From Dendrolimus kikuchii (taxonomy: Eukaryota > Arthropoda > Insecta > Lepidoptera > Lasiocampidae): a stretch of 64,000 nucleotides of DNA. Positions 42,488 through 53,220 of this stretch are shown one piece after another; positions within the stretch are counted from its first letter, which is position 1, and each line of letters starts with the position of its first letter. Both the position numbers and the translations under genes were made by a program. The notes under the pieces are model-generated. The model ran no database searches and had not been told where the DNA came from. It was given only the letters and a program-made list of their open reading frames with translations. The stretch covers positions 26,111,887 through 26,175,886 of the forward strand of contig CM034392.1 in the NCBI GenBank assembly GCA_019925095.2, written 5' to 3'.

Positions 42488-42728
42488 TTTTTAATTTTTT
42501 TTATTGCAGAATGTCAGCAGACAGGCAGACGGCCCACTTGATGGAAAGCGGTTACCATCGCCTATGGACATTTGCAACACCAAAGTTGCTACAAATGCGC
42601 CGCTGCTCTCTTAAGAGAAACTGGAACCTGGTCACTAATGTCGGAACACAACTCAAGGTTGTTATGGCGACATACTTTAGACCAGGGGTGGTAGCCATCC
42701 AGTCGGGCAAATGCCCTACCACCTGGCA
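42488..42728 (-). mobile_element. SINE-A, short form
   Basis: T tract with attgcagaatgtcagcag at the left; it stops at 'taccacctggc' at the right, the common short-form boundary. Confidence 0.87.
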
Positions 42729-42796
42729 AAACATTCGACGTCATTAAAACCATGACGTCATAACTTGCTTTTGTAAGATGATAAAATGCATTTCAG

Positions 42797-43375
42797 TTGA
42801 TTTCTGAGTCAACTATACTACGATTAACTAACCTTGTCAATATGGTTTTGGTAAAAATGGGAAAAAAATCTTATTCCGCTTTTACTTTACACCGGTCGAA
42901 TAGAATACTAGTCACTTTCGTGGCACAAGCAAAGCATTTTTTCCAGTTGCTGACGTTACATATGATCCAATTCGATTTCCAATACTTGCATTATCACGGC
43001 TGCACTTTTACTTTACACCCGTCGATATATTATCGTCACTTACGTGGAACACGCTTAGCAGTTCTTCCCGTTGCTGAGGTTACATTTGATCCAATTCGCG
43101 TTGCAGTACCTGCTCTAACGCGATTGCGGCAGGGGGCGGGGCCTCTACGCGTTTTGACCAATGATTCAGCTTTGCTACGGACAAAACTAATTATACTGAT
43201 TTATGCCTCCATTGTTCATTGTTGTGTGTCTTTCTGTTGCATTCGGATATACGTGAAGCGTTTAAACACTATGTTTGTGTATGCAAAATGTGCAGTTGAT
43301 ATATCACTGTCTTTTCTGTGTCTCAATGATCTTTATCGAGTTGATAGCAAAATATGGCTTTCTTGCAAAATTTAG
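42797..43375 (+). CDS. Unidentified 192-codon ORF with internal duplication
   Basis: It is unusually long for this window. The DNA holds an imperfect tandem duplication of about 126 bp (tttactttacac at 42881 and 43007; 'gttgctga.gttacat.tgatccaattcg' shared). The protein has no domain I recognise and ends in a Cys-rich hydrophobic stretch. GGGGCGGGGCC and a CCAAT lie inside it (43133-43160), so it may be regulatory DNA that is open by chance. There is no evidence of translation. Confidence 0.25.
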   Translation: MISESTILRLTNLVNMVLVKMGKKSYSAFTLHRSNRILVTFVAQAKHFFQLLTLHMIQFDFQYLHYHGCTFTLHPSIYYRHLRGTRLAVLPVAEVTFDPIRVAVPALTRLRQGAGPLRVLTNDSALLRTKLIILIYASIVHCCVSFCCIRIYVKRLNTMFVYAKCAVDISLSFLCLNDLYRVDSKIWLSCKI

Positions 43376-43485
43376 GAGTAATTAGCATCTTCAATGCTTT
43401 ATTTATATTTAGAAACTAAGCAACGCATTATTCTTTATGAAAATCGTTTTTAAATTTTATTTAAGTTTCTGAGTTGTGTATTCAA

Positions 43486-44009
43486 TAATAAAACTACGTT
43501 TTAACGGTTTTAAGCGTGGTAATTTTATTAAGACCCAAACCCAGCAAAAACCAGCTGCCAGACCTCAAGACACTGTGAGCTCTTTCTGCGTACAACGGAA
43601 CACAAACCAACTTGACTGATAATTACTTTTATTTTTCCTTCCACCCATTTTAATATTATATAAAATTATTAGAGCTAGGCATGTTTGCTGAAGAGTTTCT
43701 TGCGCCGCTTCTTCTCTCCAAGCCATAACATGTTGCGAAGCGGTAGTAAATTAGATTAGGCTCCCATAGATTAAATAATAACCATAAACAAAATTAAAAT
43801 TAAATAATTAAAATTAATAAGTTGGCGGTAGGCTAAATAAAACTTTAACAATACTCGTTGACACTTGACATCTTTGTCTTCCGTGATCACGGCCACTGAA
43901 AAGTGGCCGAAACGGCGGAAAAACCAAAATCAAATAAAATTACCGCGCTTAAAACCGTTAAAACGTAGTTTTATTATGTATACAAGTCGCGAAAACTTAA
44001 GAAAATATT
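43486..44009 (+). pseudogene. Penelope-like element, 12-bp TSD
   Basis: An inverted 3'-end segment (about 43486-43527, 'aaaactacgttttaacgg') is joined to the end of the GIY-YIG ORF (KTQTQQKPAARPQDTVSSFC..., stop near 43621), then the 3' UTR with the CCGCTTC/GAAGCGG stem (43705-43743), the GAAA-loop hairpin (43891-43908) and the terminus 'gcgaaaacttaagaaaat'. TTGTGTATTCAA flanks it at 43474-43485 and 44010-44021. Confidence 0.9.
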
Positions 44010-44027
44010 TTGTGTATTCAAGTTTTT

Positions 44028-44155
44028 TACTCAAACTAAATTCCGCTGGAGAACATTTTTTGAAGGTTATACAAAAAATTAAGTCTTCTTTCTGTTTTAC
44101 TTACACCGTTTCGCAACGTAATATTGTTCTTTAAGCAGAAGAAGTGAGAAGAATA
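44028..44155 (-). mobile_element. LINE-C 3' UTR tail
   Basis: It is the reverse complement of 18980-19157, diverged ('ctggagaacattttttgaag', 'cgtttcgcaacg'). It sits directly next to the Penelope-like copy. Confidence 0.62.
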
Positions 44156-44159
44156 AGTC

Positions 44160-44935
44160 CTTTAATATTTAATCTCAAAACTATTATAAATAGGTCAAAA
44201 ACAGTACATAACTACAAGAACATAAAAAAAAACAGTACAGAATCCTCTGTCAGTGCTCATCCATTGTACATCGGTAAAAAGAAAAAAAAAACAGCAAATC
44301 AGCACGTTTCAGACAGCTGCGCGCGCGCACGCATTCACCTGTCAATAGACGGATACAAGTGGGCGTGGCTCGCGTCCGTACTTCAAATTCCGAATGCTTT
44401 TCCATTTTTAAAAATGTCAACCGACGGAATTCGGGTGCGATATTTTCTTTACGTGGAATCCGATGACTTTACTGGGAGTGTTTTATTTAGTTTTAGATTT
44501 TGCGGGTAGATTTATTAAGGAGCCTTAAGGTAGTCCAGTATCTTTGCATTGTTAACCTTTGAAAGGTCCGTTCAACTTTGTTTGAATATATTAAGGTCGT
44601 TTTGTTTTATATTGAAAGATTTATTGGCTAAGGATTGTGATTTACTTGATGCCGTTTTTAAAGTTCTGCCAGTTTGAATAAAACCGACCTCTGTCTGTTT
44701 ATCTACATATGGATGTTCCCGCCATTTTTGAAACTACTATATCCACACCTATCAGCGGTGCGGAGTGGAAATTCGGCTAGGGTGAGTCGGTTGAAAAAAT
44801 ACATCGTATGATGCAAGCGCCGACTACACCGCTGTTGTAGAAATTACCTTTTGGTCGCTAGTTAATTTATAGAGACACTAGTACTAATATGTTTGAACAG
44901 AACGCGTAACTCCAATTAATGCACGGCGCTTTCGA
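44160..44935. other. No gene recognised
   Basis: A 121-codon open frame at 44144-44509 (+) partly overlaps the LINE-C tail and has no recognisable domain. There is a GCGCGCGCGC run at about 44322. Confidence 0.4.
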
Positions 44936-44938
44936 CCC

Positions 44939-45089
44939 TGTCAGGAGCCTTAAGAACAGACGAGCGTGCATGACAAAAGTTATGAATGTCAAAGAAGCAA
45001 GTGAGGTGTGTAAGAATAAGCCTAAATGGCGCTCTGTTGTTCGTGCCTACTCCGCAAGGAAACTGGCGTGAATTTATGTATGTATGTAA
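44939..45089 (+). mobile_element. LINE-B 3' tail
   Basis: 'gtcaggagccttaagaacag' through 'gaatttatgtatgtatgt'. It is 5' truncated and encodes only the last ~40 residues. Confidence 0.87.
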
Positions 45090-45091
45090 GA

Positions 45092-45280
45092 AAATCAATT
45101 TTTAGCTAGACGTGTTGCTGGGGAGTTTCTTGCCGCTTCTTCTCTTTAACAGCATTAACACGTTGCGAAGCGGTGTACATAGAATAGGAAGTAAAATTAA
45201 ATTTTAACTTATATATATGTATGACTTTCAAAAAGTGTTCTCCGGTCGAACTTATTTTGAATAAAAATTTTGATTTTGAA
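45092..45280 (+). mobile_element. LINE-C 3' UTR tail
   Basis: 'gaaaatcaatttttagctag' to 'ttattttgaataaaaatttt', with the stem CCGCTTC (45133-45139) / GAAGCGG (45167-45173). It matches the 3' UTR of 18600-19157. Confidence 0.78.
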
Positions 45281-45284
45281 TCGA

Positions 45285-45566
45285 ACACGGAGCCTCAGGG
45301 ATCTAATAAGCCAGGCCGGCAAAGGTTTAGCCCAATCATTTAGGCCGGAATGGTGTAAAGACCGCATTAATATCGCGTGTTCAAATAATAAGTCGGATGG
45401 CCAAGCTGCCAGTCAAAAAATAAAGCACAATAAGAGCCGAAATGTAACTTGGAGTGGCTTCCGTGGCCGTCGAAAGCGTATGATTGATCGCTGGCGTGCA
45501 ATTATGAAAAATGATTTTATGATAGGCCCACGTGGAGCAATTTATAAACGGGAGCGGACAAAATAG
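45285..45566 (+). other. SINE-N scrap then unidentified ORF
   Basis: 45285-45340 is an antisense SINE-N scrap ('tcgaacacggagcctcaggg'). Next to it, in the 98-codon frame 45270-45566, the stretch from 45346 reads PEWCKDRINIACSNNKSDGQ ... NVTWSGFRGRRKRMIDRWRA and ends KRERTK. It is basic, with coding-like composition but no domain I know; possibly a transposon nucleic-acid-binding fragment. Confidence 0.3.
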
Positions 45567-45629
45567 AAAAAAAAATTAAAACATTTTCGCGATTAGTACA
45601 TGTGGGGGTTTATGTGTGTGGTTTTTTTA

Positions 45630-45928
45630 TTTATTTATTTTTTATTATTAACAACTCTACGGACTCGAGTTCCGTACCCTTTTTTACAACTTAATTTCAC
45701 ATTAGTTATTTTGGTTCTTGTGTGTGACATTAATTTATTGATTTTTGTGTTGAGGTGTATGTATCTTACGAATAATTTATTATATTAATTTATTCTAGTT
45801 TTAATATTAAACTTATACTAATGTAGAGTGTATCTGTTACATGCTGGTGTTGTGAGGAAGTGCATGTGCAGTGTGGGCCTTATATCTATATTTATATATA
45901 TTGTTCTATCTAGTGCCATGTGTGTGGT
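45630..45928. repeat. Dispersed repeat G
   Basis: TTATTATTAA then 'ctctacggactcgagttccg' to 'tctagtgccatgtgtgtgg'. Same orientation as 10313-10650. Confidence 0.77.
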
Positions 45929-46215
45929 AACATCATCTTGTTGTATGCTCTTCCTTTACTCTAAATTTTGAACTCTGTATATATCTATAATGTATTATGT
46001 GTACCACGCTATCGTGACAACTGCAATTGGTCGCGCATATATCATATTATTATATTGAAAATTCTTAACGTAACGGAACGAATGGTAATTCTTAAAATCA
46101 TGACATCATCATCAATTATATTTAAGTTTCTATAATAAAATTGTGTTGGGCGCCGCGATACAGACCTAGAGTCTAGTGCAGCAACCGCCGCCAAAAAATT
46201 TGTAGCCCTAATTTT

Positions 46216-46448
46216 ACATACATACATAACTTCACGCCAGTTCCCTTGCGGGGTAGGCACGAACAACAGAGCGCCATTTAGGCCCATTCTTACACACCAC
46301 ACTTGCTTCTTTGACATTGTTAACTCTTGTCATGCACACTCGTCTGTTCTTAAGGCTCCTGACATCACCGTCCGCTAGTACACGATCAATTTGATCATGG
46401 AAGGTGTGTCGTGGCCTTCCACGACTTCTGCATCCATCCACTTTTACA
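46216..46448 (-). mobile_element. LINE-B 3' fragment
   Basis: (ACAT)n tail on the left. The minus strand encodes KVDGCRSRGRPRHTFHDQID ... ARELA. 5' truncated. Confidence 0.88.
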
Positions 46449-46449
46449 T

Positions 46450-46960
46450 GGATGGCTTTTGGCCTTAATTTTAACTACTATATAAGTTTTAGATATAATT
46501 ATATAAGGCCTAGAAATAAGTTTGTATAAATAAATGAATTTGAATGTAAAACCACCTCCTATCTTGTTTCCCTCTCCTGTACATACCTTAGCAAGCGGAA
46601 GAAAGGAGACGGCATGCGACGTCAACGGCATCGCAATATCTTAGAAAAAATTACCCTTTGCTAACGAACTGCAACGCGTACGCATCGTTTTGAATATTGT
46701 AACCAATTCGTCTAGATACTTAATACACCATCAAATTAGGTAGAGCAGTGAAATTTGAACATTTGTGCGTGTCGTGCTAACTTCTAAGAAACAAAGAGGA
46801 ATCTCTTCACTACGTAAAGGTACTGTGTAATCCTTCCTTGACATAACTGCTTGTATTTCCCTGTGTTCTATGCAGCTATATTTCCATCATTGTGGTTTTA
46901 CATCAAAAGCGACTGAGTATGATCAGTAATGATAGTGATGTTTGTAAGTTAATAAATCAG
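46450..46960. other. No gene recognised
   Basis: AT-rich, mixed. No repeat named. Confidence 0.5.
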
Positions 46961-46961
46961 A

Positions 46962-47120
46962 TCAGAGGGCTGGTGCTTACCTCGGCCAACGGATCAGTAT
47001 GGCGATCCAGCGAGGAAACGTAGCCAGCCTTCTGGGCTTACCTTACCCATAGAAGACGGTGATCTAGGCTCAGTATTCTACTTATAGTCTTGAGGGACTA
47101 TGAGTAGAATACAATAAATA
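46962..47120 (+). pseudogene. LINE C-terminal remnant
   Basis: 'gctggtgcttacctcgg' (LVLTSA), then after a frame change GQRISMAIQRGNVASLLGLP and a stop (47050-47052). 'QRISMAIQRGNAAS' is a recurrent C-terminal motif of lepidopteran non-LTR elements; clade not assigned. Confidence 0.6.
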
Positions 47121-47123
47121 CAA

Positions 47124-47937
47124 ATCGCCTGTCCCTATTAACAATGTAGGATATGCAATTTTCGACATTTTGGTTTTATTTCACTAATGACCCTAAAAAA
47201 AGCATTGTTTTTCAATAACAGCAACAAAAAGGTATTTTTTTGCTCATAGTTTTTAAAATAGCGACATTGACAATGTCATATATGCCACCATCTCCCATTA
47301 ACAATGACGAATGTTAACTCCCGACGTTATTATGGGCCCGAGGGGGGTATGCGGGGTATATTTTTGTAAGAAAGAAATTACTAAGACTGATTATCTAAGC
47401 TAATGAAACCTGAAATGTGATTATTAAGTGCCATTCATACAGGTAGACTTTATAATTAATGATCTTAACAAATTTTATGGCAAAGATTGTTTTCATTTTG
47501 TCCCTAAATTGTCAATTATGTTTGATTATTTGTTATTTGTGAAACAAATTTATTAAAAATTGTATTTAATTTATAATATCAATTTAAATACGACATAAAC
47601 TTAAACAGGATTTACTAATGACAATGTTGTATGTGGCACTTCTTACAAAGAATAAATATGTTTGTCCGTGTAACTTTGTTGGATGTGACAGATCCGACAA
47701 ATCATGATGACCCATGTACGGATAACAAAGCCATTACTAGCTTTTCAAACATTTAGATAAGTAAAAATATTATTTAATTGCATTGCGAATAAGCTCTCGA
47801 ACATATATTAACATATAATATTTTTTTTGAAAAATTAATTCTTGTATTAAAAAAAATATAAGCAATTCAAAGTTCAGAGCGCTCTCCTGTAAAGTTGCTG
47901 ATTTGCAAATCTAACTCTGTTAATAGGGACAGGCGAT
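47124..47937. mobile_element. 814-bp element with perfect 20-bp inverted ends
   Basis: ATCGCCTGTCCCTATTAACA at 47124-47143 is exactly complemented at 47918-47937. A related motif (ctcccattaacaatgacg) lies inside near 47292. It is AT-rich and noncoding. No TA, TTAA, 8-bp or other target duplication is evident, so the superfamily is open. Confidence 0.7.
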
Positions 47938-48207
47938 AATAAGTTAAGTTTTCTTGCATTGTATTCGATTATATGTAATTTAATAGTTATTGTCCTGTTA
48001 ATAAATAAATATATAAAAATTCTGAAGGCAAAAACAAAATTCTTTGAGTTGTTTTTGAAATATGTTACATCACGTATCATGCACCAATTTATTGATCTGT
48101 AATTTAACGCAGTCAATGTCTATGGCCATCAGATAATAGATATCACTGTTAGAGCTGCTGAAGATTAGATTTATCTATATTATTACATTTTTTTATGTCA
48201 TAAGTCT

Positions 48208-48553
48208 CTCTTTTCTTTCACCATATTCCATTTACTTGGGGTCGGCACAATATGTCTTTTCCTTCCGCACTCTTCTATTCTGACATACCTCTTCTGTCAC
48301 ACCGCATATCATCATGTCATCCTTCACACAATCCATCCATCTTTTTTTTGGTCTAGCTTTAAATTTGTACCCATCGATCTTGTAGTATAACATTCTTGTT
48401 GTCGCGTGACTTTCATCCCTCCTCATTATATGCCCATACCAACTTAATCTTCTTCAGGTTTTCAGTCACAGGTGCAACTTTGAAAGATCCCCTTATGTAC
48501 TCATTTCTCACCTAATCCATTCTTGTAACACCACACATCCATCTCAACATGTC
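48208..48553 (-). pseudogene. RTE-type LINE C-terminus with 19-bp TSD
   Basis: The minus strand encodes MRRDESHATTRMLYYKIDGY, then KARPKKRWMDCVKDDMMICG, an 'RPKKRWxDCVKDDM' tail of RTE-type elements. The 19-bp duplication (TTTTTTATGTCATAAGTCT) is at 48189-48207 and 48554-48572. It is a third LINE family, distinct from LINE-B. Confidence 0.88.
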
Positions 48554-48573
48554 TTTTTTATGTCATAAGTCTG

Positions 48574-49080
48574 GAAATATAATATTTAAAATTGATGCGC
48601 ACATCACGTAAATGATAAGGTTTTTGTATATGTAGTTTAAGAGCCAATTTTTTCATCACTAAATAAAACTTACTCATAGGATAATGTATAACATGGAAAA
48701 ACTTAAAATGCCAGTTGCATGGATAGAATAGTTAATTGGTTTCACTTTTGACAGTTCAAAAATCGGCTCTAAGTTAAATTAGGAACAATATGGGAGCTAT
48801 ATACGTCTAGTAATCGCAGTGGACAACGAACTACTGGCTAGTGCAACGCGGGAGCGTACATATTAATAGATGCTCTATCTCGCTTGCGCATCATCCTGTC
48901 CCGTTCACAAATTGTGCTATATATTGAAGTAGCTGTACGACTTGTTAATATTTGTACTTAAGGTTACCGTTTCCAAAGTAAATTAGTTGACTTCAGTTCA
49001 CATCAGCACTCGACAGTGAAGACTATTCTCTGCCATATGAAGTATCATTTAACCTCTACCTAATGCTGCTACAACAATTT
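48574..49080. other. No gene recognised
   Basis: AT-rich spacer with a GC-richer patch near 48800-48910 that may be repeat-derived. Confidence 0.45.
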
Positions 49081-49081
49081 T

Positions 49082-49395
49082 TATCCGTGCAGGAACGGAG
49101 AACGAATACAATTTCCTGCGGCCGGGCGGCCTGTCGTAAGAGGCGACTTAACAACCCACAGCCAGGTGGTAGGGCATTTGCCCGACTGGATGGCTACCAC
49201 CCCTGGTCTAGAGCATGCCGCCATAAGAACTTTGAGTTGTGTTCCGGCATTAGTAACCAGGTTCCAGACTCACTTAAGTGAGTAGCAGCGCATTTGTAGT
49301 ACCTTTGGTGTTGCAAATGTCCATAGGCGATGGTAACCGCTTTCTATCCAATGGGCCGTCTGCCTGTCTGCTGAACTCCTGCAATAAAAAAATAA
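49082..49395 (+). mobile_element. Full-length SINE-A
   Basis: 'tatccgtgcaggaacggag' to 'ctcctgcaataaaaaaata'. TACAACAA before the element and after the A-rich tail may be its duplication (weak). Confidence 0.88.
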
Positions 49396-49446
49396 AAAAA
49401 TTAAACAAGCAATATACAACAAGAGTACGTCTTATTTTAAACTCAC

Positions 49447-49520
49447 CTCTCCAGCGGTTGACTCTAGCTCCGGCAGCGATTAAACCATGGGTTTTGGCAT
49501 GGTGCTTCTCCAACAACACT
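49447..49520 (-). CDS. Possible internal host exon
   Basis: On the minus strand a ~70-bp frame reads LLEKHHAKTHGLIAAGARVN, then RWR, and meets an ideal donor, CTGGAGAG|GTGAGT, with one base of the next codon before the junction. The upstream acceptor is unclear (a 'ccgtag' is possible, with a poor pyrimidine tract). It is not part of any repeat I recognise. Protein unknown. Confidence 0.3.
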
Positions 49521-49524
49521 ACGG

Positions 49525-50035
49525 ATCAGCCATCATTGAAGCACCATACGTATTTCTGAACCTCCACAAGATATTTATTCATAGACGGTATTTTCCAACA
49601 AATGCTTTTCCTATAGTTTTGTACTCAAATGAGGAAGACACTGGACGTTTTTCACCATTTCGAAGTTTGTCCGTACATAGTCACATACTTGTCTGATTTT
49701 ATTGAGAGTTCTCTTCTGCCTCTTATGACATGGACAGAACCTCACATCCGTGACTGGGTAGTTTATTGTTAAGCACCATCAGCCGTGACCTCCGCTCGAC
49801 TTCAACTTGACAGTAGCAAGGTGAAGATTAACTCATATCAAAGTCCTTGTGATAATGAACCAGTTTTTGGGTATATTAGTGATTTACTATAGCTTCGTAC
49901 AGAAATACGAAGCTTTTAAATACCAAGAGAACTTAATCGACTAAGCTTCAAAATATTTGTTAAAATCAAAATTCAAATTAGAAAAGTTTTATTCAAACTA
50001 AGTTCCATCCGAGAACATTGTTATACTTTTGAACA
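49525..50035. other. No gene recognised
   Basis: At 49972-50030 there is a LINE-C-like tail scrap (antisense 'tattcaaactaagttcc'). Confidence 0.5.
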
Positions 50036-50036
50036 T

Positions 50037-50356
50037 TTTTTTTATTGCATGAGTTCAGCAGACAGGCAAACAGCCACCTAATGGTAAGCGGTTACCATCG
50101 CCTATGGACATTTGCAACACCAAAAGCGTTACAAACGCGCTGCTGCTCTCTTGAGGGAGTCTGGAACCTGGCCACTAATGCCGGAACACAACTGAAGGTT
50201 GTTATGGCAGCATACTCTAGACTAGTCTAGACCAAGGGTGGTAGCCATCCAGACGGGCAGATACCCTACCACCTGGCTGAGGGTTGTTTTGTCGCCTTTT
50301 ACGACACGCCGCCCAGCCGCAGGAAATTATATTCTTTCTGCGTTTCTGCACGAATA
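50037..50356 (-). mobile_element. SINE-A with small duplication
   Basis: Full-length; 'tctagactagtctagacc' shows a short internal duplication of 'ctagac'. Confidence 0.86.
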
Positions 50357-50407
50357 TATTCCTCAGTATTTTTCTTCCATTACTTATTTTTTAACTTATA
50401 TGCATAG

Positions 50408-51072
50408 ATAATAAAATCGATCGGATCGAAGTCTGCGATCAGTGAACACACGCTGGATAAACCCAACCACTACATCAGATTCGATAACCCACAAATCCTC
50501 GCGAAAGAGAATCGTTTCATACCTAGAATGATGCGTGAGGCTATTGAAATCAAAAAACACCCAAATTTCAATAGAGAAGATGGTTGGCAAGTACCACCTG
50601 TTTGGGATCCAATTATCAAAACTATTAAGACCCAAACCCAGCAAAAACCAGCTGCCAGACCTCAAGACACTGTGAGCTCTTTCTGCGTACAACGGAACAC
50701 AAACCAACTTGACTGATAATTACTTTTATTTTTCCTTCCACTCATTTTAATATTATATAAAATTATTAGAGCTAGGCATGTTTGCTGAAGAGTTTCTTGC
50801 GCCGCTTCTTCTCTTCAAGCCATAACATGTTGCGAAGCGGTAGTAAATTAGATTAGGCTCCCATAGAGTAAATTAAAATTAACAAGTTGGCGGTAGGCTA
50901 AATAAAACTTTAACAATACTCGTTGACACTTGACATCTTTGTCTTCCGTGATCACGGCCACTGAAAAGTGGCCGAAACGTCGGAAAAACCAAAATCAAAT
51001 AAAATTACCGCGCTTAAAACCGTTAAAACGTAGTTTTATTATGTATACAAGTAGCGAAAACTTAAGAAAATA
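50408..51072 (+). pseudogene. Penelope-like element, intact GIY-YIG tail, 12-bp TSD
   Basis: The open frame 50429-50716 reads KSAISEHTLDKPNHYIRFDN, ILAKENRFIPRMMREAIEIK and KHPNFNREDGWQVPPVWDPI, then ...RNTNQLD and a stop. This is the C-terminal GIY-YIG endonuclease region with the REAIEI glutamate. Unlike the 33388 copy there is no frameshift. The 3' UTR has the CCGCTTC stem (50802-50840) and the GAAA hairpin (50956-50973). TTATATGCATAG at 50396-50407 and 51073-51084. The 5' head starts 'ataataaaa', a 9-bp inverted piece of the 3' end. Confidence 0.92.
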
Positions 51073-51084
51073 TTATATGCATAG

Positions 51085-51716
51085 CTTAAAAAAAATTAAG
51101 TAAAATTTGTATAAACACCTTTAATTAAAAGAAATTTAAAACTACGCAAAGAGAGTAACGGGCGAAAGCTAGTCGAGACATAAAAGAAACGTAATGACGT
51201 TGACGCATCGCCGCGGACATCGATAAATCTCTACATAAAAAAATATGATACACAAAATAAGTTTGTCCCAGATCTATAATAAAGTCTCGGATTCTATTCC
51301 CGGCTTGATTATAAACTGACGTGGCCAGGAAACGGCTTATTTTACGACTTTGATAAATAGCTACTAAATTTTGAAACATACTGATGTAAAAATAATATAA
51401 AAAATGTCTCCATTCTTTAGAGAATGGATATTTCGTATTGTTTTATACCAGATGCCTTTGATGCGTTTTCAGCTAGATTTTTTATTTAGTAATTGTTTAA
51501 AATGTCAAATAGAAAGGAAGAAGAAAGAAAGAAAAAACGTTTATATGGTCTTCACATATGACACCCATGAAGGTTAATGATATTAATGATGTAGGTATAA
51601 ACCAAAAGTCTCGCGATGGTACCAAATAGGTTCAGCATATGCCAGGCAACAGGTGCCTGACGTTGGTTTCCAACTACACCCTAGGACAGACGGATATTAC
51701 ACTGTTATTTATTTAC
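51085..51716. other. No gene recognised
   Basis: AT-rich; a purine-rich 'gaagaagaaagaaagaaaa' tract near 51518 resembles a retroelement tail. Confidence 0.5.
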
Positions 51717-51720
51717 ATAT

Positions 51721-52201
51721 TGTTACGAGCTACACAGGACTCGAATCAAAATGCCGTTGGAATTACTATAGGGTTTATTTAAACTGTACAAAGACATATA
51801 AAACGGGTACAAATATACTGGATACAACCAACACAACTTGTTACAATCTGCACGATCAGTAACACGCGCAAAGTCCGTCACTATATCGCTTGTTGAATGT
51901 ACACGTCTTGCTTGTATCGTAATCGTCGCTCGACTGCCTGACCCCTCCGTTCGGTCATTGTTTTATACTAAACTGTATAATAGAACAAAAGACCGTGTTC
52001 ACCGAGTTAATCCGCGCATCTGGCAAGCAAGGATTAGTTCGACACTAATGACGGCCATAAAAGAAATAGAAAAACAATAGCATGTTTTTCTGAACTACAA
52101 ATTCTAAACACAAAATAAACAAAAGAATTTCTTAATCCGGTGGCAATAAAACTGCGTTTTACGACCTGCAGATGTGCGCATTTCTGTGTCGGTTTATAAC
52201 A
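51721..52201 (-). mobile_element. Solo LTR, 481 bp (LTR family D)
   Basis: TGTTACGAG...TTATAACA with the exact 4-bp duplication ATAT (51717-51720, 52202-52205). The family body includes 'acgcgcaaagtccgtcact'. Confidence 0.88.
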
Positions 52202-52403
52202 ATATATAGTATGAACAATAATAAATTACATACATATATATACACATCATACATATTGCTATAAACATAATAATAATTAGTACTAAGCAAATTAGAAACA
52301 CAAAATATTTAAGAAAAATGTTATAATATTATATGACATATATGAAATGCATAATACATATTTATAAACAGATATATATGAATTAATAGTGATTGTTTGA
52401 TTG

Positions 52404-52649
52404 CATGATGAAAGAATGACTAAACAGATATACAATGCAAAAGTCGTAGAAGGCCACGACACACCTTCCATGATCAAATTGATCGTGTACTAGCAGAAGG
52501 TGATGTCAGGAGCCTTAAGAACAGACGAGCGTGTATGACAAGAGCTATAAATGTCAAAGAAGCAAGTGAGTTGTGTAAGAATCAGCCTGAATGGCGCTCT
52601 GTTGTTCGTGCCTACCCCGCAAGGGAACTGGCGTGAAGTTATGTATGTA
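52404..52649 (+). mobile_element. LINE-B insertion with 10-bp TSD
   Basis: It starts 'catgatgaaagaatgac', has an internal ~15-bp deletion at the GCRSRG codons, and ends with (ATGT)n. TGTTTGATTG lies at 52394-52403 and 52650-52659. Confidence 0.92.
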
Positions 52650-52788
52650 TGTTTGATTGGCATCACTGAATTAATTTTAATCTCTTTTAATATGGCTGTC
52701 GTTATGTTATTTACGCCTTCTACAAAATGTAGACTTTACACCTTTAAAAATAATCAAAATTAATATTGAAGATGAAAAAGGAATAAGC

Positions 52789-52984
52789 CAGGTGGTAGGG
52801 CATTTGCCCGACTGGATGGCTACCACCCCTGGTCTAGAGTATGCCGCCATAACAACCTTGAGTTGTGTTCCGGCATTAGTGACCAGGATCCGGTCTACCT
52901 TAAAAGAGCAGCAGCGCATTTGTAGCACCTTTGATGTTACAAATGTCCATAGACGATGGTAACCGCTTTCCATCAAGTGGGCCA
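52789..52984 (+). mobile_element. SINE-A, short form, no tail
   Basis: It starts at 'gccaggtggtagggc' (short-form boundary) and stops at 'ccatcaagtgggcc' before the tail. Confidence 0.82.
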
Positions 52985-52989
52985 AGTGG

Positions 52990-53218
52990 TATAAAAGTTC
53001 TATAGGTATATTAATGAATACCAGAAAGAAAATGCTCTGTGATTGCGAAACGCACTTTATTGGAAATCTTTGTTTACACTGTTAATGATTGCAACTTAGC
53101 AACCAATAGTAAGCCTAAATTTAAAAACACTACAAATGTATGAACTCTAAGGAGGCCATTGTTAACATAAGAAAAATATCTTGACCAAATCACCACATAC
53201 CAGAAGACCTAATACAGG
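52990..53218. other. No gene recognised
   Basis: AT-rich spacer. Confidence 0.5.
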
Positions 53219-53220
53219 TT

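Noticed and set aside
43883..43908. Hammerhead ribozyme in the Penelope-like 3' UTR
   Set aside because: A stem and a following GAAA are present, but the CUGAUGA strand and the other stems are not; kept only as a hairpin finding.
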